A stretch of 64,000 nt of DNA from Flavobacteriales bacterium (lineage in GTDB: Bacteria > Bacteroidota > Bacteroidia > Flavobacteriales_F > PHOS-HE28). Position 1 is the stretch's first letter. Each line of letters opens with the position of its first letter. This document shows, piece by piece, positions 52,723-61,198 of the stretch. The DNA lies in the NCBI GenBank assembly GCA_016721825.1, contig JADKHI010000005.1, positions 124,001 through 188,000 on the forward strand. The letters are read 5' to 3'. A program made the translations under genes and the position numbers. The notes beneath the pieces are model-generated. The model ran no database searches. It was not told the origin of the DNA and saw only the letters and a list, made by a program, of their open reading frames with translations.

Positions 52723-54810
52723 TTACTCTTGCCCCCAGATGAAGGTCACCGTACCGCGCTTCTCCTGCCGCTGACCAGCGCCGTTCTGGAACGCGCAGTA
52801 GTAGGCGTACACGCCCTGCGGAACATACTCGCCATTGTAGGTGCCGTCCCAAGCCTTGTCCGGATCATCGGTGGTCCAGAACGACTGTCCCCAGCGGTTG
52901 AAGATGGTGAGTTCGTAGTTCACCACATCCACGTAGGCGATCACCGGCTTGAAGGAGTTGTTGTACCCACCGGCGATGAAGGCGTTGGGGATCCATACCT
53001 CCGCGTTCTGCACCGCACAGGCGGTATTGCTCACCGAGATGGCATCTTGTCCGGAAGGATTACCAGCTTCCACGGCCTCGATGGTGTAGCAGAAGTTGCC
53101 GTTGGTGGCGATCAGCGCACGGACATCATCCTCGTGGTCCCAATCCAGCGATGACGTGGTGGCGATCAAGGCTTGTGGATCGTTGCCAATGCTGCGGTAG
53201 ACGTTGTAGCCACTGACGGTGCCTGCCCAGTCCTCGTAGCCGTTCCAGCGCAAGCGGTTGAACCCGTCAAGACCGGCTTCGGCGATCAGATGGATGGTGT
53301 TGCCCGTGTTGCTCTGGAGCACCTCGTTCCCGCAGGAATCGTCCACCAGGATCCGGTAGTTGTAGCTACGCAGATCCGTTTCCACGTCCTCGTCATTGAA
53401 GACCACCACGGGAGCCGGACCTCCGGGGGCTGATGCGATCTGTACCCAAGGTTCACCGTTGAATGAGCGTTCCAAGCGGTAACGGCGTACCTGCGCTGAG
53501 ATGTCCACTTGATCCACCACCTGCACCAGTTCAGGTCCGAGCACAGTGGCCACGCTCAGGTAGTTCGACAGCGGCACAGGTGGATAGTCCGTGGTCCGGC
53601 AGATCTTGTTGCTGAGGGACGTGCGGGTACCGCCAGCTTCCAAGGCCTTCACTACATAGCAATACTCGTAGAACGGCTGCACGTTGGGGTGTGGCGCGCT
53701 GACGGCGGATGAAGGGAAGGTGCCGAGCAGATAGACCGCTCCCTCGTTGAACTGTGCGTAGACCTGGTAGGCCTGAACCGGGAAACCGACGTAAGGTGTC
53801 CAGTTCACGGTGATCTCGCCCCCGCACTTGTCGTAGGCAACACTGGCGAACATGGTACTGTGCGAAGGCACGGGCGCAGCGCTGGTGTTGGGGCTCGGCG
53901 GCGTGCCGGTCAGGCAGGTGTCGAACGCGGCGATGGTGTACGACTCCACCCCCGCCCCGGCCGTACTGCCTGGCCACACATACTGGGTGTTGTTCTGGCC
54001 GAAGATCGTGTCGATCACGATGTTGCCGCCCGAGGTGATCAGCACCAAGATATAACCGTCCGTATCGCCCTCAGGGCTGGCCGCCCAATCCACAATGGTC
54101 TGGTTGGTGGCCGTGTCCACGGAAAGCCAGGACATCACCGGGATCGACGGTGGGGTTACATCCTGGAACTGGCCACCGGCGAGATTGCTGTTGCTGACAC
54201 ATCCGATGGCGTCCGTCACGCTCACGCGGAACGTCAGTGAATCATCGCAGACGCTCACCACTTGTTCGTAGTAGCTCAGCGGGTCGTTCACTGTTCCCAC
54301 CTGGGCCCATGTACCGATCGGATACTCCATGGAGATCGCCTGTGCGGGGTTCGCCGTGGGCTGAAGCGGGGTGCTCATCACGGTCCAGTCCACCACTGCG
54401 CTGCCGAGCGGGGTGCTCTGGTTCACGGTCAGGAACATGGATGCGATCACCGGACCGGGTAGGGAGGCATTGGGCGGCGGCGAAGTGCTCAACGTGACCA
54501 TGTAGTAGTACTGGGGCGCCAGGTCCGCCCCTGCGCCGACATGGAACCACGTGTTCTGCCCGTAGACCGGCTCGGAATGCACCAAGCTGTAGGGTCCTGC
54601 GGAAGCGCTGGAATGGTAGATCTCGTAATTCGCGAAGATGCCGTTCGGGTCGGGTGGAATGACCCATGTGAGGATGACATCCCCGGCAGGGCTCACCGAT
54701 ACGCAACGAAGCGAGGGGGGATCGAGCACCTGTGCGGCAAGCCCGGTCGCCCATAGCAGGCCCAGAGGCATCAGTAACCTCAACACGAAGGTGGAACGCA
54801 GGCCGGACAT
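52723..54810 (-). CDS. Gliding-motility-associated C-terminal domain protein (T9SS type B cargo)
   Basis: A 695-residue secreted protein; I start at 54810 (MSGLRSTFVLRLLMPLGLLWATGLAAQ), although in-frame Met codons exist at 54858 and 54876. The body consists of fibronectin-type-III-like domains (VSVSPAGDVILTWVIPPDPN and later AAPVPSHSTMFASVAYDKCG regions with W...Y spacing). The C-terminal ~90 residues are a type B sorting domain: VWIPNAFIAGGYNNSFKPVI, YELTIFNRWGQSFWTTDDPD, AWDGTYNGEYVPQGVYAYYC. This CHU_C domain exports through T9SS and is linked to gliding or surface anchoring. It lies 22 bp from the guaB promoter. Confidence 0.9.
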   Translation of the reverse strand: MSGLRSTFVLRLLMPLGLLWATGLAAQVLDPPSLRCVSVSPAGDVILTWVIPPDPNGIFANYEIYHSSASAGPYSLVHSEPVYGQNTWFHVGAGADLAPQYYYMVTLSTSPPPNASLPGPVIASMFLTVNQSTPLGSAVVDWTVMSTPLQPTANPAQAISMEYPIGTWAQVGTVNDPLSYYEQVVSVCDDSLTFRVSVTDAIGCVSNSNLAGGQFQDVTPPSIPVMSWLSVDTATNQTIVDWAASPEGDTDGYILVLITSGGNIVIDTIFGQNNTQYVWPGSTAGAGVESYTIAAFDTCLTGTPPSPNTSAAPVPSHSTMFASVAYDKCGGEITVNWTPYVGFPVQAYQVYAQFNEGAVYLLGTFPSSAVSAPHPNVQPFYEYCYVVKALEAGGTRTSLSNKICRTTDYPPVPLSNYLSVATVLGPELVQVVDQVDISAQVRRYRLERSFNGEPWVQIASAPGGPAPVVVFNDEDVETDLRSYNYRILVDDSCGNEVLQSNTGNTIHLIAEAGLDGFNRLRWNGYEDWAGTVSGYNVYRSIGNDPQALIATTSSLDWDHEDDVRALIATNGNFCYTIEAVEAGNPSGQDAISVSNTACAVQNAEVWIPNAFIAGGYNNSFKPVIAYVDVVNYELTIFNRWGQSFWTTDDPDKAWDGTYNGEYVPQGVYAYYCAFQNGAGQRQEKRGTVTFIWGQE

Positions 54811-54868
54811 GATCAGTACCTGCAACCAAGACGTTCGAAGCCTGCGGAATGTTGCCATGACAAGGGTC

Positions 54869-55824
54869 CTAGGCACCGATCAAGGGCGAGGAACAGAGCG
54901 CCTGGCGTGCTACTTCGTACTCGGCCAGCATGCGCTGGAGCACCTCCGCCGCCGGAAGTTGGTCGCGGATCAAGCCGCTCACCTGGCCGATCTCGAGCTC
55001 CCCTTCCACCAGGTCGCCTTCGAACATGCCCTTCTTGGCCCGGGCACGACCGAGCACCTCCTTCAGTTCGTCCACGGTCGCACAACGCTGATAGGCCGCT
55101 CGCAGGTCTTCGAAGAACTTGTTGCGGATCAAACGCACAGGTGCCAATTCCTTCAGGGTCAGGACCGTATCACCCTCACCGACCTCCGTGATCCGTTGCT
55201 TGAACGCGGGATGGGCGCTGCTCTCCTCCGTACAGGCGAAACGGCTTCCGACCTGCACACCGTCCGCACCGAGGGCCATGGCAGCCAACATCGCGCGGCC
55301 ATCACCAATACCGCCTGCGGCGATCAAGGGCACGTCGATCGCATCGCGCACCATGGGGATCAGCACCATCGTCGTGGTCTCTTCCCTTCCGTTGTGGCCA
55401 CCGGCCTCAAAGCCTTCGGCCACCACGGCATCGCACCCGGCATCCACCGCTTTGCGGGCGAACTTCACGCTGCTCACCACATGCACCACGGTGATCCCGT
55501 GCTGCTTCAGGTGACCCGTCCAGGTGCCTGGATTCCCGGCGGAAGTGAACACGATCGGCACGTTCTCCTCCACGATGGTGGCCATGTGCTTGTCGATGTC
55601 CGGATACAACATGGGCACGTTCACGGCAAAGGGCTTGTCGGTGGCGGCCTTGCACTTTCGAATGTGCTCACGGAGGACATCGGGATACATGGATCCGGAC
55701 CCGATGATACCGAGGCCACCTGCATTACTGACCGCTGAGGCCAGGCGCCAGCCGCTGCACCAGATCATGCCGCCTGCACCACCGGGTAGCGCACCCCGAA
55801 AAGCCGGGTGAGGCGATCATTCAT
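54869..55824 (-). CDS. Nitronate monooxygenase (frameshifted near the 5' end)
   Basis: A 318-residue (repaired) FMN-dependent enzyme of the 2-nitropropane dioxygenase/FabK fold that oxidises alkyl nitronates. GMIWCSGWRLASAVSNAGGL, VVAEGFEAGGHNGREETTTM (with the catalytic His) and IAAGGIGDGRAMLAAMALGADGV-type FMN-phosphate motifs are present. As sequenced, the ATG at 55824 (NDRLTRLFGVRYPVVQA) runs into a stop at once, while the rest is open in another frame. Adding one C to CC at 55770-55771 (plus strand) gives YPVVQAGMIWCSGW. A TACCTTCG box lies 6 nt upstream of that ATG. The missing base is probably an assembly error. Confidence 0.88.
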
Positions 55825-55923
55825 GGGCGGCGAAGGTAGCCTTGGTCGAAGTCTTGTGCACGATCACCTCCAGATCGTTGAGAACCAGCACTATTCAGTG
55901 CTTCGGCACGTGCGTTCTTTTGC

Positions 55924-55931
55924 TAAGTTTG
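55924..55931 (+). promoter_or_regulatory. -7 box TAAGTTTG of the DUF6089-like gene
   Basis: This is an exact TAnnTTTG match, 33 nt upstream of the ATG at 55965. Confidence 0.6.
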
Positions 55932-55964
55932 CCCATCGTTCCGTATTGGACGAACAGAAGCAGT

Positions 55965-56954
55965 ATGCGCGCACACTTGACCAAAGGAGTTCTGGCACTG
56001 GCCATCACCGCACTGACCGCAGTGGGCGTGCAGGGCCAGTACAATTGGGATGTCGGTGTTCACTTGGGCGGTGCCAACTACCTGGGTGAAATGGGTGGCA
56101 AGGACCAGACCCGCCGGGATTTCATCTGGGACATGAAGCTGGGCCAGACCCGTTGGGCCGTTGGCCCCTTCGCCCGCTACAAGATCAACCGCACGATCTC
56201 GGTGAACGCTGGTCTGCTCTACATGCGCATTCAAGGTGCCGACGCCAACAGCACCAACCCACAGCGGGTGGGCCGGAACCTGAATTTCCGGAACGACATG
56301 TTCGAGCTTTACGTGCGTCCGGAGTTCACGATCTTCCAGGACAATGACCTCGGTGGGCGCGGCCGCTACCGCACGGACTTCCGCCTCTTCGGCTACGTAG
56401 GCGCCGCCGTTTACTACCACAACCCGAAAGGGCAGATCAACCGCACAGGCGATTTCTACGCGCTACAGCCCTTGACCACCGAGCTGGTCTCCTACTCCAA
56501 GTGGGGTTTCGCTGTTCCTGCAGGTCTTGGCTTCCACTTCACCATGAAACGCCGTCACCGCATCGGCTTCGACTTCGGCTGGCGCACGACTTTCACGGAC
56601 TATCTGGATGATGTGAGCACGGATTACCAGAACCCGGCCCTGATGCCTGAAGGCGTGGGCGGACTGGCCGATCAGCTTGCCGACCAGAGCCTCTACGTTC
56701 TCGATCTGGACCTCAACGCGCCCGGCGTTCAACAGAACCCCGACCTGCCGAGCCACTACCAGTACGGCTGGGAAGAGAACGATAGCGACGGTCGCCTGAA
56801 CAAGCGTGGCGATCCCACCCACAACGACAGTTACCTCACCATGACCTTCACGTACAGCTACGTGCTGAAGGGTCAGTCCAACTTCTACCGACAGCGTTAC
56901 AGCTGGGTACGTGGCAAGAAGCGCATCGGCCGTAAGAGCCGTGCGAAGTTCTAA
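55965..56954 (+). CDS. DUF6089-like outer-membrane protein
   Basis: A 329-residue exported beta-barrel protein starting at 55965 (MRAHLTKGVLALAITALTAVG, signal peptide to VQGQ). The mature N-terminus WDVGVHLGGANYLGEMGG, then VGPFARYKINRTISVNAGLLY, FELYVRPEFTIFQ, RLFGYVGAAVYYHNPKG and FAVPAGLGFHFTMKRRHRIG follow the DUF6089 order. It ends basic (KKRIGRKSRAKF). Family members are small, abundant barrel proteins of unknown function in Flavobacteriales. It has its own -7 box and a strong terminator, so it is a single-gene unit. Confidence 0.88.
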   Translation: MRAHLTKGVLALAITALTAVGVQGQYNWDVGVHLGGANYLGEMGGKDQTRRDFIWDMKLGQTRWAVGPFARYKINRTISVNAGLLYMRIQGADANSTNPQRVGRNLNFRNDMFELYVRPEFTIFQDNDLGGRGRYRTDFRLFGYVGAAVYYHNPKGQINRTGDFYALQPLTTELVSYSKWGFAVPAGLGFHFTMKRRHRIGFDFGWRTTFTDYLDDVSTDYQNPALMPEGVGGLADQLADQSLYVLDLDLNAPGVQQNPDLPSHYQYGWEENDSDGRLNKRGDPTHNDSYLTMTFTYSYVLKGQSNFYRQRYSWVRGKKRIGRKSRAKF

Positions 56955-56974
56955 GCGCACACACGATCATGCGG

Positions 56975-56999
56975 AAAAGGGGGCTTCGGCCCCTTTTTC
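56975..56999 (+). terminator. Intrinsic terminator of the DUF6089-like gene
   Basis: AAAAGGGGGC-TTCG-GCCCCTTTTTC forms a 10-bp stem capped by a UUCG tetraloop, with the A and T tracts on either side making it usable in both directions. It lies 20 bp past the stop and 32 bp from the convergent asnB stop. Confidence 0.88.
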
Positions 57000-57031
57000 A
57001 TGCCCCAGTTTTCTGGAGCCTTATCAGGAAC

Positions 57032-58909
57032 TCAGGCTTCGATCGAATGGCGGTCCAGCCAATCGGACAGCACCACCAAGTGCCAGACCCGGCCCCAAGG
57101 AACGAGCTTGTCCCCTGCAAGGAAGCGGTTCCATAGTGCGTCGACGGCGCGAGCATCGAACAGTTCTTTACGGCCTAAGGCTTCGAGCCGACTGGCGCAA
57201 TAGCTCCGTAGTTCATTCCGCATCCATTCGGCCCATGGTAGCGTGAAGCCCATCTTCGGCCGGTTCACGATCGAAGCCGGCAGCAATTCGCCAAGGCTCT
57301 CCACCAACAGTTGTTTAGGGCTGTGGGGGAACTTCTGTTCATCGGTCACCCCGAGCACGAACTCCACCAGGTCGTGATCCAGGAAAGGCACGCGGACCTC
57401 CAGCGCATGGGCCATGCTCATCTGGTCGGTATCGCGCAACAGCACATTCTGCATGTAGGTGCCCATCTCGGCCAGCGACACCTGGCTCAAAAAAGGCAAG
57501 CGATCGCCGCCTTCTTCATGGAGCAAGTGCGCTACCTGCTGGCGGACGGCGTTGGGCGGCACGACCTGTCCCGGGCGCAAAGCCTCCAGCTCCCGGTCTG
57601 TAAAGAGCACGCGGGAAAGCGGATAGGTCTCCTCCAGCGCGAACGACGGAGCTCGCAAGAGCTGCGCGGCCTTGGTTGAAGCGTGCCCTGGGCGAAGCAC
57701 GGCGAACAGGTCCCCGGCAAGGCCTCGCAAGGGGCGAGGTACGGCGGTGAGCCAGTTGCGGCGGCGCAAGGCCAGCGAACGTGTGAAGACCGGATAACCG
57801 GCGAACACCTCATCCCCCCCCAGGCCGCTCAGCGCCATGGTGATGCCTGCCGCCTTGGTCACCTTGCTGACCACGTAGGTGTTCGGTCCGTCCCCGCTGG
57901 GATGGTCCATGGCATCCAAGGCATCGGGCAACAGCCGCAACATGTCGTCGGGTTGCAGGCGGATCGAGGTGTGCTTGGTGTTGAACTTGGCCGCGATGAT
58001 CCGCGCGTAGCGCTCCTCGCTGAACTTCTCCTCGTCGAACACCACGCTGAACGTATGGACCGGTGCGTTGCTGGCCTGCGCCATCAATCCGACCACAGCG
58101 CTGCTATCGATACCGCCGCTGAGGAAGGCCCCGAACGGCACATCGCTCACCATCCGCTTCTCCACCGCGCGACCCAAGCGCTCGCGCACTTCCCGAAGAA
58201 TGATGTCGCGGGGCAGGTCGGCGGCTTCGGTCCGGGCATTGCGCACCGGGTGCCACCACACGTGCTCTTCCACCGCTCCCGCCTTCCACCGCAACCGATG
58301 ACCGGGCATCAGCATGCGGACATCCTGTACCAAGGTGGCAGGTGCGTGCACGGTCTGGTAACGAAGATGATCGGCCAAGGCGACTTGGTCCACTTTCCGG
58401 GGAACAAGCCCTGAGGCCAGCAGGGACCGCAGCTCACTGGCGAAGAGCAGGTGCCCGTTCTGCTGGGTCAGGTAAACCGGCTTGATGCCCAAACGATCAC
58501 GCACCAGATGCAACTCGCCGGAACGGGCATCCCACAAGGCGAAGGCGAACATGCCCTGCAAGCGATCGAGGCAGGCGATGCCCCATTTCGCATAAGCCGC
58601 TAGAAGTACTTCGGTATCGGATCCAGTGCGAAAGGTGTGCTCTGGCAATTGGGCGCGTAGCTCGCGGTAGTTGTAGATCTCGCCGTTGAAGACGATGGTA
58701 TAGTGCCCATCGGTACTGTGGAACGGCTGATCGGAGGCCGGGCTGATGTCGATGATGCTCAACCTGCGGTGGCCTAGCACGAGGTCCGGGCCGCGCCACC
58801 AACCTTGGGCGTTCGGCCCGCGATGCGCCATGGCATCGGTCATGTGGCCAACGATCACCTCCGGCGTGTCAAGCCCGGCAAGGCCTACGATACCGGTGAT
58901 CCCGCACAT
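57032..58909 (-). CDS. asnB: Asparagine synthase (glutamine-hydrolysing)
   Basis: A 625-residue class II glutamine amidotransferase converting aspartate to asparagine. Cys2 of MCGITGIVGLAG is the amidotransferase nucleophile; GHRRLSIIDISPASDQPF and FNGEIYNYRELR complete that domain (about residues 1-190). The synthetase domain has the PP-loop SGGIDSSAVVGLM (about 267-279), SGLGGDEVFAGYPVF and the late YMQNVLLRDTDQMSMAHALE-like segment. Its length matches AsnB-type enzymes associated with surface-polysaccharide loci (about 610-640) rather than E. coli AsnB (554). It is 25 bp downstream of the epimerase gene, so a role in modifying a cell-surface sugar is possible. Confidence 0.93.
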   Translation of the reverse strand: MCGITGIVGLAGLDTPEVIVGHMTDAMAHRGPNAQGWWRGPDLVLGHRRLSIIDISPASDQPFHSTDGHYTIVFNGEIYNYRELRAQLPEHTFRTGSDTEVLLAAYAKWGIACLDRLQGMFAFALWDARSGELHLVRDRLGIKPVYLTQQNGHLLFASELRSLLASGLVPRKVDQVALADHLRYQTVHAPATLVQDVRMLMPGHRLRWKAGAVEEHVWWHPVRNARTEAADLPRDIILREVRERLGRAVEKRMVSDVPFGAFLSGGIDSSAVVGLMAQASNAPVHTFSVVFDEEKFSEERYARIIAAKFNTKHTSIRLQPDDMLRLLPDALDAMDHPSGDGPNTYVVSKVTKAAGITMALSGLGGDEVFAGYPVFTRSLALRRRNWLTAVPRPLRGLAGDLFAVLRPGHASTKAAQLLRAPSFALEETYPLSRVLFTDRELEALRPGQVVPPNAVRQQVAHLLHEEGGDRLPFLSQVSLAEMGTYMQNVLLRDTDQMSMAHALEVRVPFLDHDLVEFVLGVTDEQKFPHSPKQLLVESLGELLPASIVNRPKMGFTLPWAEWMRNELRSYCASRLEALGRKELFDARAVDALWNRFLAGDKLVPWGRVWHLVVLSDWLDRHSIEA

Positions 58910-58934
58910 CCTGTTCCGCTGAAACGTTGATCGA

Positions 58935-59873
58935 TCAGCGCAGAATGAAACGCGTGTCCGCGAGGATCCGCTCCAGCCCGGAACGTAGCGGTAGCGGCTC
59001 GCGACCCAGCAACTTGTGCATGCGGCTCACATCGGGCATGCGGCGTGTCATGTCGCCCTCTTCCAAGGGCGGCAGGTGTACCACCTTGCTCTTGCTGCCG
59101 GTGATGTCGATGATCAGGCTGGCCAGCTCCAGGATGGTGATCTCCACGTCGCTACCGATGTTCACCACGTCGTTCACCACCTCGTTGTTCCGCAGCGCGT
59201 TGAGGCAAGCGTCGATGTTGTCGTCGATGAAGCAGAAGGTCCGGGTCTGCAGGCCATCGCCATAGACCGTGATATCCTCGCCATTCAGGGCGGCGCGGAT
59301 GAACTTGCTCACCACGAAGTCCTTGCTCTGCTTGGGGCCGTACGTGTTGAAGAAGCGGAACACCGTGTAGTCCAGGCCGTACTCCTTGTGGTAGCTCCGC
59401 AGGAAGGCCTCGCCCAAGTTCTTCACGATCGCGTAGGGCAGCTTGCTATTGAGCGGTGTGGTGTGCTCGTTCTGCGGGATCTCCACCGGTTCGCCGTACA
59501 CCTCGCTGCTGCTGCTGAAGAAGACCCGCTTTACACCGGTATTCTTCGAAAGATCGAGCACGTTGCGAATGCCATCGATGTCGCGCAGGACCATCACCGG
59601 ATGATCGGTGGTGCGCTTCACCCCCACCACGGCCGCGTAGTGGAACACGTACTCGAAGCGGTACGCGTAGAACACGCTGCTGATGTCCTCGAAGTGGTTG
59701 ACATCGCACTTGATGAAGTGCAGGTTCGGATGCTCGGCGACGGGCAACTTCCGGAGGTCGCCGGTAAGCAGGTTGTCCACGGCCACCACCTCGTTGGCGG
59801 GGTCCTGGGCCAGGCGCAAGGCCAGTTCGCTGGGGATGAAGCCGGCGCCGCCGGTAACAAGGATGCGTGCCAT
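58935..59873 (-). CDS. NAD-dependent nucleotide-sugar epimerase/dehydratase
   Basis: A 312-residue extended SDR enzyme acting on UDP- or dTDP-sugars. The start at 59873 gives MARILVTGGAGFIPSELALR. The third glycine of the usual TGGAGFIG nucleotide loop is Pro here. FHYAAVVGVKRTTDHP, the SSSSEVYG strand with the catalytic Ser/Thr region, the active-site PYAIVKNLGEAF (YxxxK) and FRFFNTYGP are typical. Products of this group feed LPS or capsule synthesis. The longer open frame upstream reads through repeat DNA and is rejected. asnB follows at 25 bp, so the two are likely cotranscribed. A TAGCTTCG box lies about 8 nt upstream. Confidence 0.9.
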   Translation of the reverse strand: MARILVTGGAGFIPSELALRLAQDPANEVVAVDNLLTGDLRKLPVAEHPNLHFIKCDVNHFEDISSVFYAYRFEYVFHYAAVVGVKRTTDHPVMVLRDIDGIRNVLDLSKNTGVKRVFFSSSSEVYGEPVEIPQNEHTTPLNSKLPYAIVKNLGEAFLRSYHKEYGLDYTVFRFFNTYGPKQSKDFVVSKFIRAALNGEDITVYGDGLQTRTFCFIDDNIDACLNALRNNEVVNDVVNIGSDVEITILELASLIIDITGSKSKVVHLPPLEEGDMTRRMPDVSRMHKLLGREPLPLRSGLERILADTRFILR

Positions 59874-59913
59874 GTGGGTTGCGAAGCTAAGCTGCCTCTG
59901 GTAGAAGAAGTTC

Positions 59914-59943
59914 AACCACAGATGCACACAGATGGACACAGAT
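59914..59943. repeat. Dispersed ACCACAGATG-type repeat, forward copy
   Basis: AACCACAGATGCACACAGAT and the following GGACACAGAT match the element at 11438-11468. It lies in the gap between the metallophosphoesterase and epimerase genes. Confidence 0.6.
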
Positions 59944-59964
59944 AGCAAGGGGCATCGGCATCAA

Positions 59965-59995
59965 CATCCGTGTTCATCAGTGTCCATCCGTGGTT
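59965..59995. repeat. Dispersed ACCACAGATG-type repeat, inverted copy
   Basis: ATCCGTGTTCATCAGTGTCC and the following ATCCGTGGTT are the reverse-complement form of the same family, 21 bp from the forward copy. The pair could fold into a hairpin just after the metallophosphoesterase stop at 59999. Confidence 0.6.
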
Positions 59996-59998
59996 CGC

Positions 59999-61198
59999 TC
60001 AGCGGCGAAGCAAGCGCCGCACGAGCAACACGAGTAGCAGCATGAGGCCGGCGCCCCACCAGAAGGCCCGATGCAGAACCGTGGTCTTCACTAAGTAAGG
60101 CAACAGCTTCCAGTTGAAGCCTTCGCTGTGGCCGAGGCGGGCCCTCCACCAGGCAGCATCGTAGGCCTCGGGGGCCAGCAGCTTCTGGCCGGTGAGCGAA
60201 AGGGCGCTCCACTTCACGGTGTCCGGGTACACATCGGCGATCAGCAGGGCATCGCGCGGCTCGTCGCGGATGGCGCTCTGGATGAAGGTGATGTTCGGCG
60301 CGTGGGGCTGGAAGAAGATGCTGCTCTGCGCCGTTCCGCCCATGCTGCCGCTGATCCAATACACATGCGCATGCTTGGCGATCTGCTCCAGCAAGGGGTA
60401 CACATCCTTCTGGAAGTTCGTGCCCAACACCGAGCGCGTGTTCCCCTGGAAGAGCGGGCTGTACTGCGGATCCTCTTCAGCCCAGATGGGGCGATGGGAG
60501 ATGATGAATAGTGTCCTTAATGCGCACGAATCCATGGAGAGTGCATCATCAAGCATATCGTTCAATCGCGCGAACTGCTGGTCCGTGATGCCGCCAGATA
60601 ATTCAGTGTCTAGGAAAAGACACTCAATTGGACTCCGATAGTCCCAAGACCGGCCTGGATTGTCGGAGAGTGTTGTCCCCGATGGAACATCAGGAGCTTC
60701 TGCCAGACGTTCGGATGTACATCTTGAAAGAGGAACGTAGTAGGCTCCTCGTGATGACTCGCTATCTCCAACATCATGATTCCCCGGCGCATTGAAGAAG
60801 GGCATCTTCAACTTGCTGAAGAAGGCCTTCTGGTAACGGGGCAGGTCGTTCACCGGATCCATGAACAGGTCGCCGGTGCTGAGGAAGAGGTTGGCGCCGA
60901 GGCTGTTGATGGTGTCGATGTTCGCGAGCAAGGTGGCCGCCGGATAGCCGCTGCGGTTGGTGCTCTCCCCGTGGAAATGCCCGCCGATCAGGATGCGGTA
61001 GTGGCCATTGCTATCCGCCGGAAGCACCTCCAGTCCATTGAAGGGGGAACGTTGGGCAGAGAGGATGATCGGAAAAATGAACGCCAACAAGAGCCACGGG
61101 CCGCGGGCCTCGGGCCACGGGCTTGAATCGCGGTCACGCCCGAGGCCCGAGGCCCGAAGCCCGAAGCCAACGCTGCATCTGCGATGGATCCAGGTCAT
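59999..61198 (-). CDS. Metallophosphoesterase, membrane-anchored, with repeat-derived N-terminal insertion
   Basis: A 399-residue calcineurin-like phosphoesterase started at 61198, where its ATG overlaps the stop of the CotH-type gene (ATGA). The active-site pieces are ILIGGHFHGE (an unusual first motif), LFLSTGDLFMDP, FFNAPGNHDVGD, IISHRPIW and a late AHVYWISGSMGG. The C-terminus is a membrane helix with an arginine tail (LMLLLVLLVRRLLRR). The N-terminal signal sequence is split: MTWIHRRCSVGF is followed by about 22 residues encoded by 7-bp repeats (GLRASGLGRDRDSS...) before the hydrophobic LLLAFIFPIILSAQ. The frame is kept. The substrate is unknown. Confidence 0.82.
   Translation of the reverse strand: MTWIHRRCSVGFGLRASGLGRDRDSSPWPEARGPWLLLAFIFPIILSAQRSPFNGLEVLPADSNGHYRILIGGHFHGESTNRSGYPAATLLANIDTINSLGANLFLSTGDLFMDPVNDLPRYQKAFFSKLKMPFFNAPGNHDVGDSESSRGAYYVPLSRCTSERLAEAPDVPSGTTLSDNPGRSWDYRSPIECLFLDTELSGGITDQQFARLNDMLDDALSMDSCALRTLFIISHRPIWAEEDPQYSPLFQGNTRSVLGTNFQKDVYPLLEQIAKHAHVYWISGSMGGTAQSSIFFQPHAPNITFIQSAIRDEPRDALLIADVYPDTVKWSALSLTGQKLLAPEAYDAAWWRARLGHSEGFNWKLLPYLVKTTVLHRAFWWGAGLMLLLVLLVRRLLRR
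61093..61168. repeat. Heptanucleotide repeat blocks inside the metallophosphoesterase gene
   Basis: Two blocks of 7-bp units are present: 61093-61127 (GCCACGG, GCCGCGG, GCCTCGG, GCCACGG, GCTTGAA) and 61138-61168 (GCCCGAG twice, GCCCGAA twice and a partial unit). They lie in the coding region between the basic N-terminus and the hydrophobic core of the signal sequence. Confidence 0.75.

Noticed and set aside
59874..59948. N-terminal extension of the epimerase (MLSVSICVHLWLNFF...)
   Set aside because: This stretch is the translated ACCACAGATG-type repeat and promoter; the protein family begins at MARILVTGG.
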